A stretch of DNA of 64,000 nucleotides from Gymnogyps californianus (taxonomy: Eukaryota > Chordata > Aves > Accipitriformes > Cathartidae): the NCBI RefSeq assembly GCF_018139145.2, contig NC_059473.1, forward strand, positions 61,238,707 through 61,302,706, written 5' to 3'. The position numbers were made by a program, and so were the translations under genes. This document shows, piece after piece, positions 37,850 through 51,000 of the stretch. The notes under the pieces were generated by a model. It saw only the letters and a program-made list of their open reading frames with translations. It did not search any database and had not been told where the DNA came from. Position 1 is the first letter of the stretch; every line of letters begins with the position of its first letter.

Positions 37850-39401
37850 TCAGACTGATTTATTCTAAGTTTCCCAAAACAATTAAAATCTAATCCAAAT
37901 CACTGTCCAGAGTAGCATGCTATCCCATATCAGAAAGCAACACAAACAATACCAGATATTTTATCTATTAAATCTCAGTCAACTAAAATGCTTAAGCATA
38001 CATTTACAATTTTCATACTACCCTTTTCAAACCTGCTGTCAAAAACTCTACGCTCTTAAAAGGACACGACCAGCTAAACTTTAATGCATGTTTATGTTTG
38101 ATTTTCTTTTCCTCATCTTTTTGCTTTGAATATTAGACTTATTTCAGTCACTGCAAAACAGTGCAGCTATACAGAATACGTGGATTTGATCTGGCAGCCT
38201 GGAAAAACAGACAGATCAGATAACATGTCATTAAAATTATTACATAAATCAGACATGCTTTATGGTGTACTCAATTATTATGTCACACCAGTTAAAAGAC
38301 TACTTATTCTTTCTTTTAAACAGCATGGATAGATTTTTAACAATCAAAAGCTCTATAATTGCACGGGCAGATCTCATAAAGACTCAAAATTCAGTTTCCA
38401 AGATATTTTAATTAAATCCCAAGTCCAAAAAGTCTCCACAACAAAGCAGACAGGAGAATATTAGCTGGAAATACGAAGCTCTATGACACTAATACCAGAG
38501 ATGAACCTATACTGCTTTAATGGCTGAAGAACAGGCCTTTTTTTCCCAGCCTCTTAAAAGATGGAACAGCTACGAAGTAAATCTCCCTAAAAGTTCATGT
38601 TGTTTAGAATCTCTGCCTCCAGTTTCAGGATCATCTCTGATAAATATTAGTACTTTCTCTTAATTACCCATACATACACAAAATTGTAAGTGTTCACACA
38701 AAAGGAGCAAGAACCAATAATCAAGAATACATGTAGCACTCCATACAGTTGTGGGGGATTGGGCTGGAACACCATCAAAATTGCTCTCTCTGAAGTATGA
38801 AGAGATGTTTTTCCCAGCATGTTTTAAAATGAAATACAAATGTCCTCAAGTCTCCCTCAACTCTGACTTATGTCTCAGATAATACCCAAATAATTTATGT
38901 ATAGAAAAAAGTCCTTCCCATTGTGGATGGGAGGGCAGCCTTCTCGCGTGCTATCTCATTTCAGGAGGAAAGCGCTGATCTTAGTTACCATTTTAAAGCT
39001 ATTATACTTATTAAATAATTGTTTGAAGTAATAAAATCAGAGTAAGAATTTTAACAGAACATTCTTATGCTCAAGTTTTTTTACAGATTCAGCATTCTCC
39101 CATTCCAATAATCTAAATATTGCAAGACGAATTCTAACTCTTGAGCAGTGTTCACAGTGCTTTCTTCAGTACTTTGCTTACATCAAGCCACTGCATTCAT
39201 ATGTTTCTAGCTCCGTTGTTTGTTAAAATGAAAACAGAGATTCCTACTGTACCATTAATTGCTAATCTGACACTGAAACAGTGATTTCATTGTCATGGGT
39301 GATGGGATTGAGAACTTCTGTATAACTCCACTCCCCTAACAGGTACAGTAATAAGCTGTTAGTTCTTTAGGCAAAAGACATGAATCTGTTGGATAAAGGC
39401 T
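37850..39401 (-). other. VTA1: VTA1 3' untranslated region, end not resolved
   Basis: Sequence downstream of the VTA1 stop, read on the minus strand. Two candidate polyadenylation hexamers stand out: ATTAAA as the complement of 38516-38521 (about 0.9 kb after the stop) and AATAAA as the complement of 37859-37864 (about 1.5 kb after the stop). Further hexamers exist below 37100. I cannot choose between them, so the lower boundary given here is only the AATAAA candidate. Confidence 0.4.
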
Positions 39402-39547
39402 TCATTCTCTGCCCGTAATCAGTAACTTGAGGGCCTTCTGTAGATTCTGCACAGCAGTGCTCACATCTTCATATTGCAAAGCACTGCCAGCATATTTGCA
39501 ATATTTTTGAGCTCTGGCAAAGTCCTCTGGAGTCAAACGGACTTCCC
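39402..39547 (-). CDS. VTA1: VTA1 terminal coding exon (VSL, VPS4-binding helices)
   Basis: The coding part is 146 nt. The acceptor is gtttttgcag and the stop codon TGA is at 39404-39402. It encodes [20 protein letters not shown], then [20 protein letters not shown], then KLLITGRE. These are the C-terminal VSL helices that dimerise and bind VPS4, stimulating its ATPase. The segment is almost identical to the mammalian protein, which differs mainly near the ITGRE end. The 3' UTR follows toward lower coordinates. Confidence 0.96.
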
Positions 39548-42500
39548 CTGCAAAAACATAAATATTACAAAGTTACTATAAAAGAAATCTGACTGAGGCT
39601 TCCTTTCAGATTATTTCTGTGTTTTACTTATATTTGCAGAAATATTATGAAAACCAGGCTAATATTTGTGGTAATATTACAAAGACCAAGCTACGGTGTT
39701 TCTTCTGTTCACTTTTCTTTCCATTCATATAATGCTTAACTTCTTTGCTGCTGGCATTTGAAAAATATAGGAGGACCTTTCTAAACACTGGTATTTGTAT
39801 GACCCAGTGCCTTTCAAAAGTAAGTCAATACCTTTGAGAAAGATCTGCTCTTCATCTAAGGCAGCAAAGGAGAGCTTTTTAACGACAATAAGTTAGCTGT
39901 AATCATATTACAACCTGCAAGAAACAAGGACAGTGTTTTTTGTGTTTACAGTATAATTACTTTGCTCTCTTCTTTAGGAATAATATATAGTTAGAAACTG
40001 TTCCTTCTCAACTGGAATAACTTTTCAAAATGTAGAAGTATTTCTCACTGGCATGTTTTTGCACATTTTATATTTCTGTTTTATCCAAGTAACATTTATG
40101 CTTCCAATTATATGTAAGATGACTGAAAACAAGATTGATCCCATTAAATGTGCCCATTTTTGTAATACTGGAGAACACAAGCAAAAAATATTCTTATAAT
40201 ATAGTGTAAAAAATTAACTTATTGATTAATCAGAATATTTTCTTGACATAAAACATCGGGAATTCTGTAATGCTCAAACACATGCATTCAGTCTTCTAGA
40301 AAGCATAGTAGCCACTTATGCCCTAACTGGCAGAAGATTTAATATGTGAATAGCATCACTGATGTGAGCATAAAATAAAGCACAGTTATATTACTGTCCC
40401 TCCTTCCACCCAGAAATTCACTGGGAGTTTTAAGGCTAATCCCATGCCACTCCAATAACCTATGGATAAATTATAGAAAACCTTTACTCGTGTTCTTTCA
40501 GAACAACTTAATTTGTAAAAGACTGATTTTTATGGACATGGATAAATACTTATACGCAATACTAAAGAATTATGTATTTATTTAATAGGTTTCCCACACA
40601 GTATTTTATAAGCAATGAACAGACTTCACAGATTAAGAAAAAATGCATTTTAAAATGCACCATAGATTTTATATAAAAATCGGTTAAACAAAGATTTAGC
40701 TCTCTAAGTAGAGCTTTCTAATTTTAAGCAAGGACATGAATATAATTAAATCCATTTTTTTACGGTACAATTTCAGTTAGCTGGATTCCCTTTCTTTCAA
40801 AATAAAACTGTTAGCAATACTGCGAGAATGTTTACTAAAGAATCTCAGTTCTTATCAGAAAATGTCTATTATATTTGCTTTTCCTTTTCCCAATCTTATT
40901 ATTTAAGAACAGCTTTTGAACAAATAAAACGGAAAACCTGGGAATATTAAAAACTAGACTGGTCTGCTGGTTTTCAAAACAACCCTACCCCAATAAAAAG
41001 CAGAAGGGTAAGTGCTCTTAAGATTAATTTTATCAATTTTTAAAATATACTCTAGAAGTCTACTTATTTTCCCTTCAATAAATAAATATAACCACAAAAC
41101 AACTGTTGAATATTGAGGCACATGACAACTTGGTGGGCTCAGTATCATTGCAATGTATATTAGCTTACTGCTGAATAAGTGAAGCCGCATTAAATCTCTT
41201 AAAATACATATACATGTGAGTAAATACGCTTGAGGGAGTGCATAAACACAGGCACACACTTAGGTTATTTTGTAACCTAAATAAAGTCACAGACTAAAAT
41301 CAGCTGGGGTCAATCTGCGACCACATTACTGAACAACTTTAAGAAATTAAAAAGACCAAGTTCCCCTCAAAGTGGCTTTATGCTATGATGCCAAAAGAAA
41401 CTACAAAATCGTTCTTTAAAAACTGGCCAAGGCATCAGTCCAGTATTCAACTAATTTATTGGAAGGAAGCCTAAATTCACTAGTCTAATCTTATTTTTAC
41501 AGTATGAGCTCTATTAATGTTTTGCTGGCATAAAGCCTTATTTATTATGAAAACTACTTCACATGCTATTATGACATAACTTGAGGGGAAAAAAGTTAAC
41601 AATTTTAAATTTATAAACCAAAGTTTACACAGTAAGTGTTGATCTTTTGATGTGCTCAGTGGCCTCAGCTCCTATTGAAGTCAGCACCTCACAATGGACA
41701 AGCAGAATAGAAATAAAATAGCTCTGTGTTCTTAAGTTTTCAAAATAACGTGAAACTTAACTATAATGTCTGTACTTACATCAACGGTATAAACATGAAA
41801 TTTAGTAACTGTCTGCAATTTACATATTCTAAGGGTTAAGCAGCTTTGGAGAAAAGGAAAGCAACTTTGCAAAAAAGGACCTGGGGGTCCTGGCAGACAC
41901 CAATTTGTCCATGCACCAACAATGTGCCCTTGTGGCAAAGAGGGCTAATGGCATCCTGGGCTGCATTAGGAGGAGTGTTGCTAGTAGGTGGAGGGAGGCG
42001 ATCCTTCCCCTTTATTCAGCGCTAGTGAGGCCACACCTGGAGTATTGTGTCCAGTTCCGGGTTCCTCAGTATAAGAGAGAGACTGACATCATGGAGAGAG
42101 TCCAGCAAAGAGCCACAAAGATGATTAAGGGACTGAAGCACCTCTCATAGGAGGAGAGGCTGAGAGAGCTGGGACTGTTCAGCCTGGAGAAGAGAAGGCT
42201 CAGGGGGATCTCATCAATGTGTACAAATACCTGAAGGGAGGGTGCATAGAGGATGGAGTCAGGCTCTTTTCAGTGGTGCCCAGTGACAGGACCAGAGGTG
42301 GTGGGCACAAACTGAAATGCAGGAGGGTCCTGTCTGAACATCAAGAAACGCTTTCCCACTGTGAGGGTGACCAAGCACTGGCACAGGTTGCCCAGAGAGG
42401 TTGTGGAGTCTCCATCCTTGGAGAGATTCAAAAGCTGTCTTCTGAATTAACAATGACATTTTTTCTCAAACTTCTTCCTTCAGTGCTGCAAATTAAACCA

Positions 42501-45500
42501 TGGGGAGTGTGCACGGACAGGGGGAGACACAAAGGACATGGTCCTGAGCAATCCATTTTACAGGACCCTTGCTTGAGCAGAGGGCTTGGATCAGATGACC
42601 TCCAGAGGTCCCTTCCAACCTCAACCATCCTGTGATTCTGAGCTCTAAAAAAGCCCAACAAGATTGAGATGGGAAAAGTATACTATAGTTACCCTGAAAC
42701 AAACCTGCTTCTGTGTTAATCTGAAACTATTAGCATAGTAGTTATACTTATTACTGAAACGTGACAGACATATGGAATCCATAACAACAAGCATGATTCT
42801 TTTAGTTTAAGAGTAACACAAAGTGAAAACCAAAAGGCGATTTGACTAGAGATGCTGAAAATCAGGTTGGGGAAAAAAGCAGTTTTAGAATTAAAATAAT
42901 GCGTATTTTACACGAGGTATCTGCTTCTCCCTGGTATCCTTTTCTATGCATCAGATGTTTTTCCTTTTTATGAAGTTGCCCAAATACAAGGCAGCTGATT
43001 TAAGAACATTTTAATAATGCAACTTGATGTATAAAAACAGTGATGGCAAAGGTAACTGAAATGATTTTTTGAAACAAGATGCTCTTTTTTCCCACTAAAG
43101 CACTTAAGATATTTGAAATATAAATCCTCAAAGATCCTTCTTAAGATCATGAAAACATGTAAAATGTCAAATTATTATTTCTACTTTGTGTGTAGAAAAT
43201 CAAACATTATTATACACACAACTAGACTGGACAAATAGTTTCTCTATACTATGCCACCCGTGGAAGGGAGCATATGGTAATATAAGAAGATTTTATAAAA
43301 ACTCTGTGTAGCACAACCATGAATGCATTTAGTGTTAGCAAAATCCAGGGGTAATAAATTTTTTAAGCAAATTACGCCAGAGAAGTGCATGCACACATTA
43401 TACAAAGTTGCTGTGTAGCTCTACATTCTGTTATCAGAGACATTAATCAATGCTTAATTGCATAAGCTTTGACACTTTCAAAAGTCCATGTTAAACTCTG
43501 AAACCTGTTCCCACAGAATAGGACAATTATTGAAGGATTCACGCTGACTAAAATCGAAGGAATACTGTTACTTTAACTTAATTTTCTTTCGATAAAATAT
43601 TCCACTCGTCTCCACCAAAAGCTTCTCTCCCATCATAGCATTAATCAAATTGCTTCCCTCATGTTATGGGAAAGAAAGAAAATATATAATTTATTTTAAA
43701 AGTATACATTTGATCTTACTACCAGAAAGAGTCTTGCAGGAATATGTGGAATATTCTGTTTGGCTATGCCTATACTAGTACATTCAACAGGGCCAGGGAA
43801 TGCGTCTCAGCACTCAAACTTGACTGACTACACTGTCAAACTGCTGGAACAGACTCCAGTATGGTTTTGGCCCATGCAAACTAGCACTTTCCCAAACAAT
43901 TCCTGGGCATGACTTGTGGTTAGAGCAGGCTAGAGACCATTCAATATTGGCAGCCTTCACAAACTACCTTGTTTAGAAAGTTTAAAAGCTTAATAGTATG
44001 AATGTGACTGGTTCTGTGCCAGCTGTTCTCAGTGTCAAATATTTACAGGCATGTTTAATTTATTAGTATAGACACAGACATCGTGTCTAAATCATGGAGC
44101 AAGTGTACTTTGCACTGTGCTAGCTCTGTGGATCTACTGGAGGGCAACATTGATCCCTCCTTCCCGTCCAAAGGAAACTTCAGTTCCATAGGAATGGTGC
44201 ATACCAAAGTCTAACCTCAATACACAGCCAGGATCTAGCCCAAATATATATATCGCAACTCAGGAACTGGGGAGGGCTCCTGGTTCCCACAGTTTAGTAA
44301 GTCTGTTGTGAGATACAGGCATTTCTAAATCTACTTACAGGTCAGGGAACAAGGCTACTGCGGAACAGAGTACTGTTGGCATAAAAAGGACTCCTCAGCA
44401 GCATGAGAAGAATGATACCTGCCGTTACTCTTACACGTATAGCTGAAGGGAGGATGCTTTGAGTAATGATCAGGCATGCATGACAGGATGGTGACAGGAA
44501 AGGACAAACACTTTCCATTGCTCTCAAGCTTCTTAATTCTATGCATGCAAATGAAACTGTTACTGTATCTCTGCTGACTGACATATCCCTTATGCCCTCT
44601 CAAACTCCTGCATAACTGACAGCGTACTTTCTAAGCTTTCAGAACAGAGGATCTGTATGAGCTGTATCACCTTTTTGGGTGAACTTCTGCAAAACTCCCT
44701 CCTAAGAATGTAACACTTTCAGCTGTTACAAGACCCAAACTTGTAGTGACACAACAGATGTGCGGAGGAGGAATGCAGGCATGCGAATACTCAGGTCAGA
44801 TCAACTTAAGAGATTCATCACTGAGCACAGTGATGGTCTTAATTAGCAAGGGTCTTAATTTCTTAATTACACGACAGTAGTTACTATGAATTCTCATAAA
44901 CACAGGGTATCTTAATTCACTCAATTCCTTTATATTTATGTACTTATTAAATCAGGTTATCACGACTAAGTGGCTAGAGGGAGCAATGCACTGATATTAT
45001 CCACATATCGAATAATAGAACTTCTAATACGTAATGAAGAATTAAAGTTTAAATCAAGATTATGACATTTTTGATAACTAGAATTAAACATTCAAACCAA
45101 GAAACAATGATGACTAAAATTTTCAGAGTAGTTATCCAAAAACCTATCAGAATGACTGTCTAGAGGATTATGATAAGCTGGTTAAATATGAAAGCTTTGC
45201 TGCCAAACACCACAAAATTTGCTTTCCAACTAGCAGTTACTACGGTAAAGCTTAAGTAAAGCCTTCAGTTGTTTTGGTTAAGGACCTACCGAAACCCTTG
45301 CAACAGCCCCCAAAACTCAAAAACTATCACCAAGTTTAAATGGTTCAGCTACAGGTCTGAGGTATTGTTTTCAATAAAATGAGTTAACTGTCACATGAGA
45401 CATTACAGTAATATGCCAGACAAACAATAGGATGTGCCTTTTGTTATTCAAGAGAATACTAAAGGTTAATTGTGTCTCTATCAAAGATAAATTTTGTTAT

Positions 45501-48042
45501 TTCTATTTTTTTAAGACATCTTCTAAAGAAATGGCTTCCTAATATATTAAGACAGACATATCCTTAAGCATTCTTATGACAGCAGACTAAAATCAAGCTA
45601 AACATTGAATTCCTATTATAGCATTCCATTGAATCAAAAATGCTTCTTCAGTAAAGCTGGTATTTTAACATAAGACACTCTCTTCAACAACATAATAAAC
45701 TAAAATATCTAACTAAATATTTGTAAGTTACAATATACAAGAACATGACTGCTTAGTTTTGATAGGTATAACAGGCAACATTTGACTGTATCTAGTACTG
45801 GAACCTAAAACATCAATTACGGATGCTATCAGCTGTCCCTGGTGAGGATAAACTGTTAGGCAGAATGTGAACACATTTCACATCAGGACTTTTGGACCTC
45901 CTCCTCACTCAACATCCACGATATATTGCCAACTACAATCTGATTATTACAAACAGATGTAACTTATCTTTTTATTATCTCTATTCCACGGACAGAAAAA
46001 TTCCTAGAAAACAGTTAATAATTTGTCCAAATGCACATCAGTGTTCAAATCAGAACCTAGGATGATTCCAGCTTTATTATCAGTCGCTACTCTTTCACAG
46101 GCCATGGTTTCCCTAAGGTTAGCATCTGTGTGCACTTCAAAGCATGATATATGCAAGCAGACATAAAATAAACGTAATATAGGTTATCAGTGATTTTAAC
46201 ATCAAAGACAGAAGGCATTTTAAAAGATAAAAGCCTTGATTAAATGGTACATCAAAATGACATCACTAGCAGTACCTTATAATTTATTTAATTTAATACA
46301 GGTACTACTTACAATCAACAAGCACACATAACAATTATGCTGCAACAAAAAACACCACTGGAATGTCGTGATTATTTAATGAAGTGAATAAATAACTTAC
46401 GTACTGATCCTGTAGAAGAAATTTTAAATAAAGGGAATGTCTATTAATTACCAAAAATATAATTTAGCATGGCCATCAGGAATATAGGCTTTGCTAAGTA
46501 TATCAGAACCTCACCTGAGAAGCAACAACGTAAATGATAAAAAGCCCAACACAATGCTAGCTCATTGGTTCGAGAAAGTCAGATAGACAACACTTATCAT
46601 ACACTGTAGCAAAGCTTTCGGAAACTATTAAACTCTTAGCAACACAATGTTTAGATGATGTCCATTCTTTCTAAAATTTCTGAATTAGCATTCAGATAAC
46701 AATGACATTATTTCTCAAACTTCTCCTTCAGTGCAGGGGAGACACACAGGACACAGCACGTCCATGTAGACAATACAAATGCCACCACCTTACCTGCAGA
46801 CTGAGCACTGTAAAGGGAAGGATCGACTAGAGGAATATTCTGAGGAGCAGGCTGAATGGTGTTACTTGTCACTCCTGCAAATCAATGCAAAAAATTGGAC
46901 TTGGGTTATTTTTATTTATGGACTTTAAAAGTAAGCAGATAAAATAAGAAAACAGAACAGGTAAACCTGATGATTTAATGATTTTTAAGTTAAGTAGCTG
47001 AGAGCTTCCCAATTGTGAAAGTTCGTAACGAATAATTTTAAAACCCTCACTTCAGAATAGGAGTGTTTTATAAAATAATACAGAAGAATTTACAGGCTGT
47101 CATTCATTTTATCAGTACAATATTTCACAGAAATTTAATTTCAAGCATTAAAAAAAAAAAAAAAAAAAGAAAATACTAGTCCAAAAGACACTAGTTACCC
47201 TAGAGTATTGAGGAAAACCTGCTAAAGAAGAGTAGGAGTAAACTTTTATATTTGAAGTTTAAATTCTGCCTTTTAATATCAGAGTCTTCATTACTGTATT
47301 TTTAAAGCCCCATGCCTGCCATCTCACACTTGCAAACTATCTCTTTCCTAATTCCTTCAAAAACAATTGGTGAGAATAAAAAAGCTACCTAGATTTAAAA
47401 GGGAAATGATGATGCTAGAAGAAGAAACAGCACTTTACGCTGTGAAGCATTCTTGTATCTGCGTTCACATTTTAGACACTCTCATTTGCATTGATCCAAA
47501 ACTATATTTTTGCAGTATGTCCAGAACACACCACACTAACATAAAGTTATTTCTACAACATCTGCTATGTAGGAAGATGGTATAATCACTTTTCTAAATT
47601 ATCTGTTATTTCATGGAATGACTGATGTCGTTAAAACTGTGTAATGCAAAGAATTCCTGTATTCCAACAAGGCACATAATTTTCAGATCTGGTAAAAACA
47701 AGGAGCTAAACATTTACCTAGGCTGAATGTAAAAAACAACACTCTCCCCCTCCCAGACCCAAAAAACCCCACCTAACTGAAGGATTTCCCTTTGATAAAG
47801 CTGAAAAAAAGAGCATCCTGAACTTTTCATAGGGTGAAGCATTTCTAAAATGAGAAAGCAAAAGAAAAGGAGGGGCTGTGTGACAAAAACATCTCATACG
47901 TTCTGTAATATAAAAATGTATCTGAACAATCAAATGATCATCAGGATTGAAATCAAGAGCTTTTAATTTTTTAGTCTTATTAAACATCATTATAAAAAGG
48001 TTACATGAGGTGAAAAAGTTGTATTCACAAATCATTTAATAC

Positions 48043-48078
<36 letters not shown>

Positions 48079-51000
48079 ACAGCAACTGGGAAGAACTTTG
48101 GATTTTTAAGAACTTGGTTTTGGTCCAAAAATGACACAGAACAAGAAGGATGTAGGAACCAATGTGTTTAGCAGTAGGGACAAAATTTCCATTAATAATA
48201 TTGTTTGAGGTCAATCACACTGAAGTAGTTGCATGGGAAAAGGAGCATAAACCAAACAGAAGAAAAGTATGAATAGTATATCAGGCATGATTGTTATAGT
48301 GTTGTTGTAATAGTTTCAACGCTATGTTGGATAAAGAATATAAAGAACAGCAGTCTATCTGCACAGGGAAAGCTAAATATGAAATGAAGTAATATAATTT
48401 CATCTATCAAGCGAAAGATTCAAATAGTGCTTTACAGTGTAGATGTTGCAATGCATGATTCTAGAGAAGAAAAAACCATTCTGTCTGCAGAAACACTCAC
48501 TCTTTCAGTCCATATATCTCTTCTGGCAAAGTGCTTCAAAATATGAATTACGTATTTTAGAAACCATAAAAGCATAAAAAATATTTCTGATGGCATTTTT
48601 AAGATGTTAATTTATGAAGTTGCTTCTGCCATAGAATACCTATATTATTTTACTTTATATGTAATGGAAAGAGGGCTAGAATTCGCCTCTCAATAAAGGC
48701 ATGAATTTTTTGGGTGTGATTTGGACATACCTGTGTTATGAGGTACTTCAGCTGGAGTGTTGGCTGGTGCATGGGCACCTGGTGGTATATGTATGCCAGT
48801 GTAATTACTAGTTGGTATGTTGTTAGCTTCATATGTAGATGATGATGTTGGTTGAGTTGTTCCACTATGGAGAGAAGATGATCCTGCTTCTTCCCTTTCA
48901 ACATCTGCTAAGATGACACAAAATAGGAATTACTGCAACTCTTCTGAACAAACACTTGACAACTTAGGCTTTCTTTTAAAGCCTCCTTTCAAATTTTTGT
49001 TAGTAGAAAAATTGCCACCACAGTGAGACATAAAACATTTATCAACCCAAACCACCGACGATCGATTTGACAAAATAAAAAAGCAACATACCATAGGATA
49101 AAGACCTAGAAATTCACATACTTTAAAAGATCTCTTCTGTTTAAATTGAAGGATCATCTCATTACTGATCTGAATATAAGTAATTTGTCTCATTAGTACA
49201 ATCCCTTAAACCCCCATGTACTGCATCCACAGTAGTTGAACAAGATACTACAAATATGCAGTGATCTATATTTTAATATATACATGAACCAGAATATGGA
49301 AAACTGTATTTGCCTTACAAACTCTTCACAAAAAGAAAGATAGTGCCAATCCTTCCACCCCACATCAATTACACCAAACACAAATAAATAACAAAAAAGG
49401 GGAACTTTGGGAAAGTAATACCAAACAAGAAAACAAAATGCAGCTTAGCCAAGTCATAACTGTATCTACAACAGTTAGAGTACATAATGCACTCTAAGAA
49501 TAATGAGGTTCAATATATCCCATGGCACGTACAAAGAACATATATACTATTTTTAAATCTAGTCATGTTCTTAAGGTTCTGGTCTAGTTTATTCAATGTT
49601 GCTTTGAAGGCTAATGGTCCAATTTTATTATGCTAATGACCCAGTTAATTTAGAATATGGTTGATCTCTGCTCCTTAATTTGAATTCAGTTCAATTTTAA
49701 AAAGCTAATTTTCTTTTACTGTATATGTGTTCATCTGTATCAATAATGTCAGGTGGAACGAGCACAGTTTTGGGAATGGCTTTGTTAACAGCCAGTTCTT
49801 GAAAGGGAGCAAAACGAATATGGGAGCACAAAACTGGTATGTGTCCAGAGCTGGCAAAAGAGATGTTCTTTATGAAATCCACACTGATCTTCAACTATAC
49901 AAGATTATGTGTTACGCAAACACCTCCACTGCTTAATAATTAAACAGTCTACTATTACAAATATTGCTACTACAAATATCAGAATTTTTTCCCATGTAAG
50001 GCCCTCTTCCTCCCAGAAGTAGTTCAGGTACTACCTTTTCTAAAAATGACTAAACACCTTCTAATTCACAACACTATTTACTACAATAAAAGGCTACAAT
50101 GCGGAGTAAAATCAACAGTATTGTCATTAGGACATTTTTACTGGACTTTAATAAATACACAGTTAAAGAATATATTTTTGGTTTATATTGCAAAGTTGTA
50201 GTACTTTACTTTCATTCAGAACATCCAAGTACTAATAAACAAATTCACAAATCCCCCAAATCCACAGTCTAATACCAAGAATCTTTATTTAAAAGTATTA
50301 AAAAGCAAAGAAACCTAGAAGCAAAGTTCTGTCAAGCATGTCAAGCACTGCTAGCAAAATTTAATATAAAAACACAGAACATGGTAAAATTTTTGTATGT
50401 TACTCTTGCAAAAATCACTTTCACTTGCTGCAACCAGTAATTCAGGCTGTGGTTTTATGAAGCTATTTCTGACATAGGCAAACAAACATCTGGCAGATTT
50501 CTGGAAGGCAAAGGATATCTTAAGGTGCCAGATTTTTCCTTTGCTGTATTTTTTTACTAGTAACTCATACTGCAATATCATGTGGCCAACATGCATGAAA
50601 GTAAAATTAAATGTGTTAAAACTGGCAAAAAAAGGTGATACTCTAAACACCGGATATGCTACCTTTTAAATAATAACATAATGATAGGAATAAGCCATTG
50701 GTTGAATGCTGTATTTTTCAGTGTTTTTCGTGTTAACTAAAAAAGCTATTTTAAAACAGTTTCAGAAAATAAAATTTAGTTTAACAAAATCCCAGAGATT
50801 TATTATACTTAAGATTAATGAAATAGTTACGCACAACACTCATGCTGTCTGAAGGTAAGGCTGCCCAAGTCCACTTGTAACACTGTTATCAATTATTTAA
50901 AGCTTGGTCAAATTGTAGCCATAAAGTTGGATTTTCTATGTTGGGTGTCTGCCTGAAGCTAGTATTTTGGAAAAGCTGTTGTAAAAATCATTAAGCCACT

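Larger units (their letters stand above)
39548..46793 (-). other. VTA1: VTA1 last intron (7.2 kb)
   Basis: Bounded by the donor GTAAGG at 46793 and the acceptor cag at 39550-39548. It holds the interrupted CR1 (41872-42640), the related segment at 46680-46750, the MIR-like relic at 45966 and the small tandem duplication near the acceptor. The rest is unique AT-rich sequence. Confidence 0.85.
46875..48730 (-). other. VTA1: VTA1 intron (1.9 kb)
   Basis: Bounded by the donor GTATGT at 48730 and the acceptor tgcag at 46875. It holds the T29 and A19 homopolymers and otherwise unique sequence. Confidence 0.85.

Noticed and set aside
41905..42635. Open frames with reverse-transcriptase-like and other residues
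   Set aside because: They are the decayed ORF2 tail and 3' UTR of a CR1 LINE, and the second one runs across the inserted segment. Not host genes.
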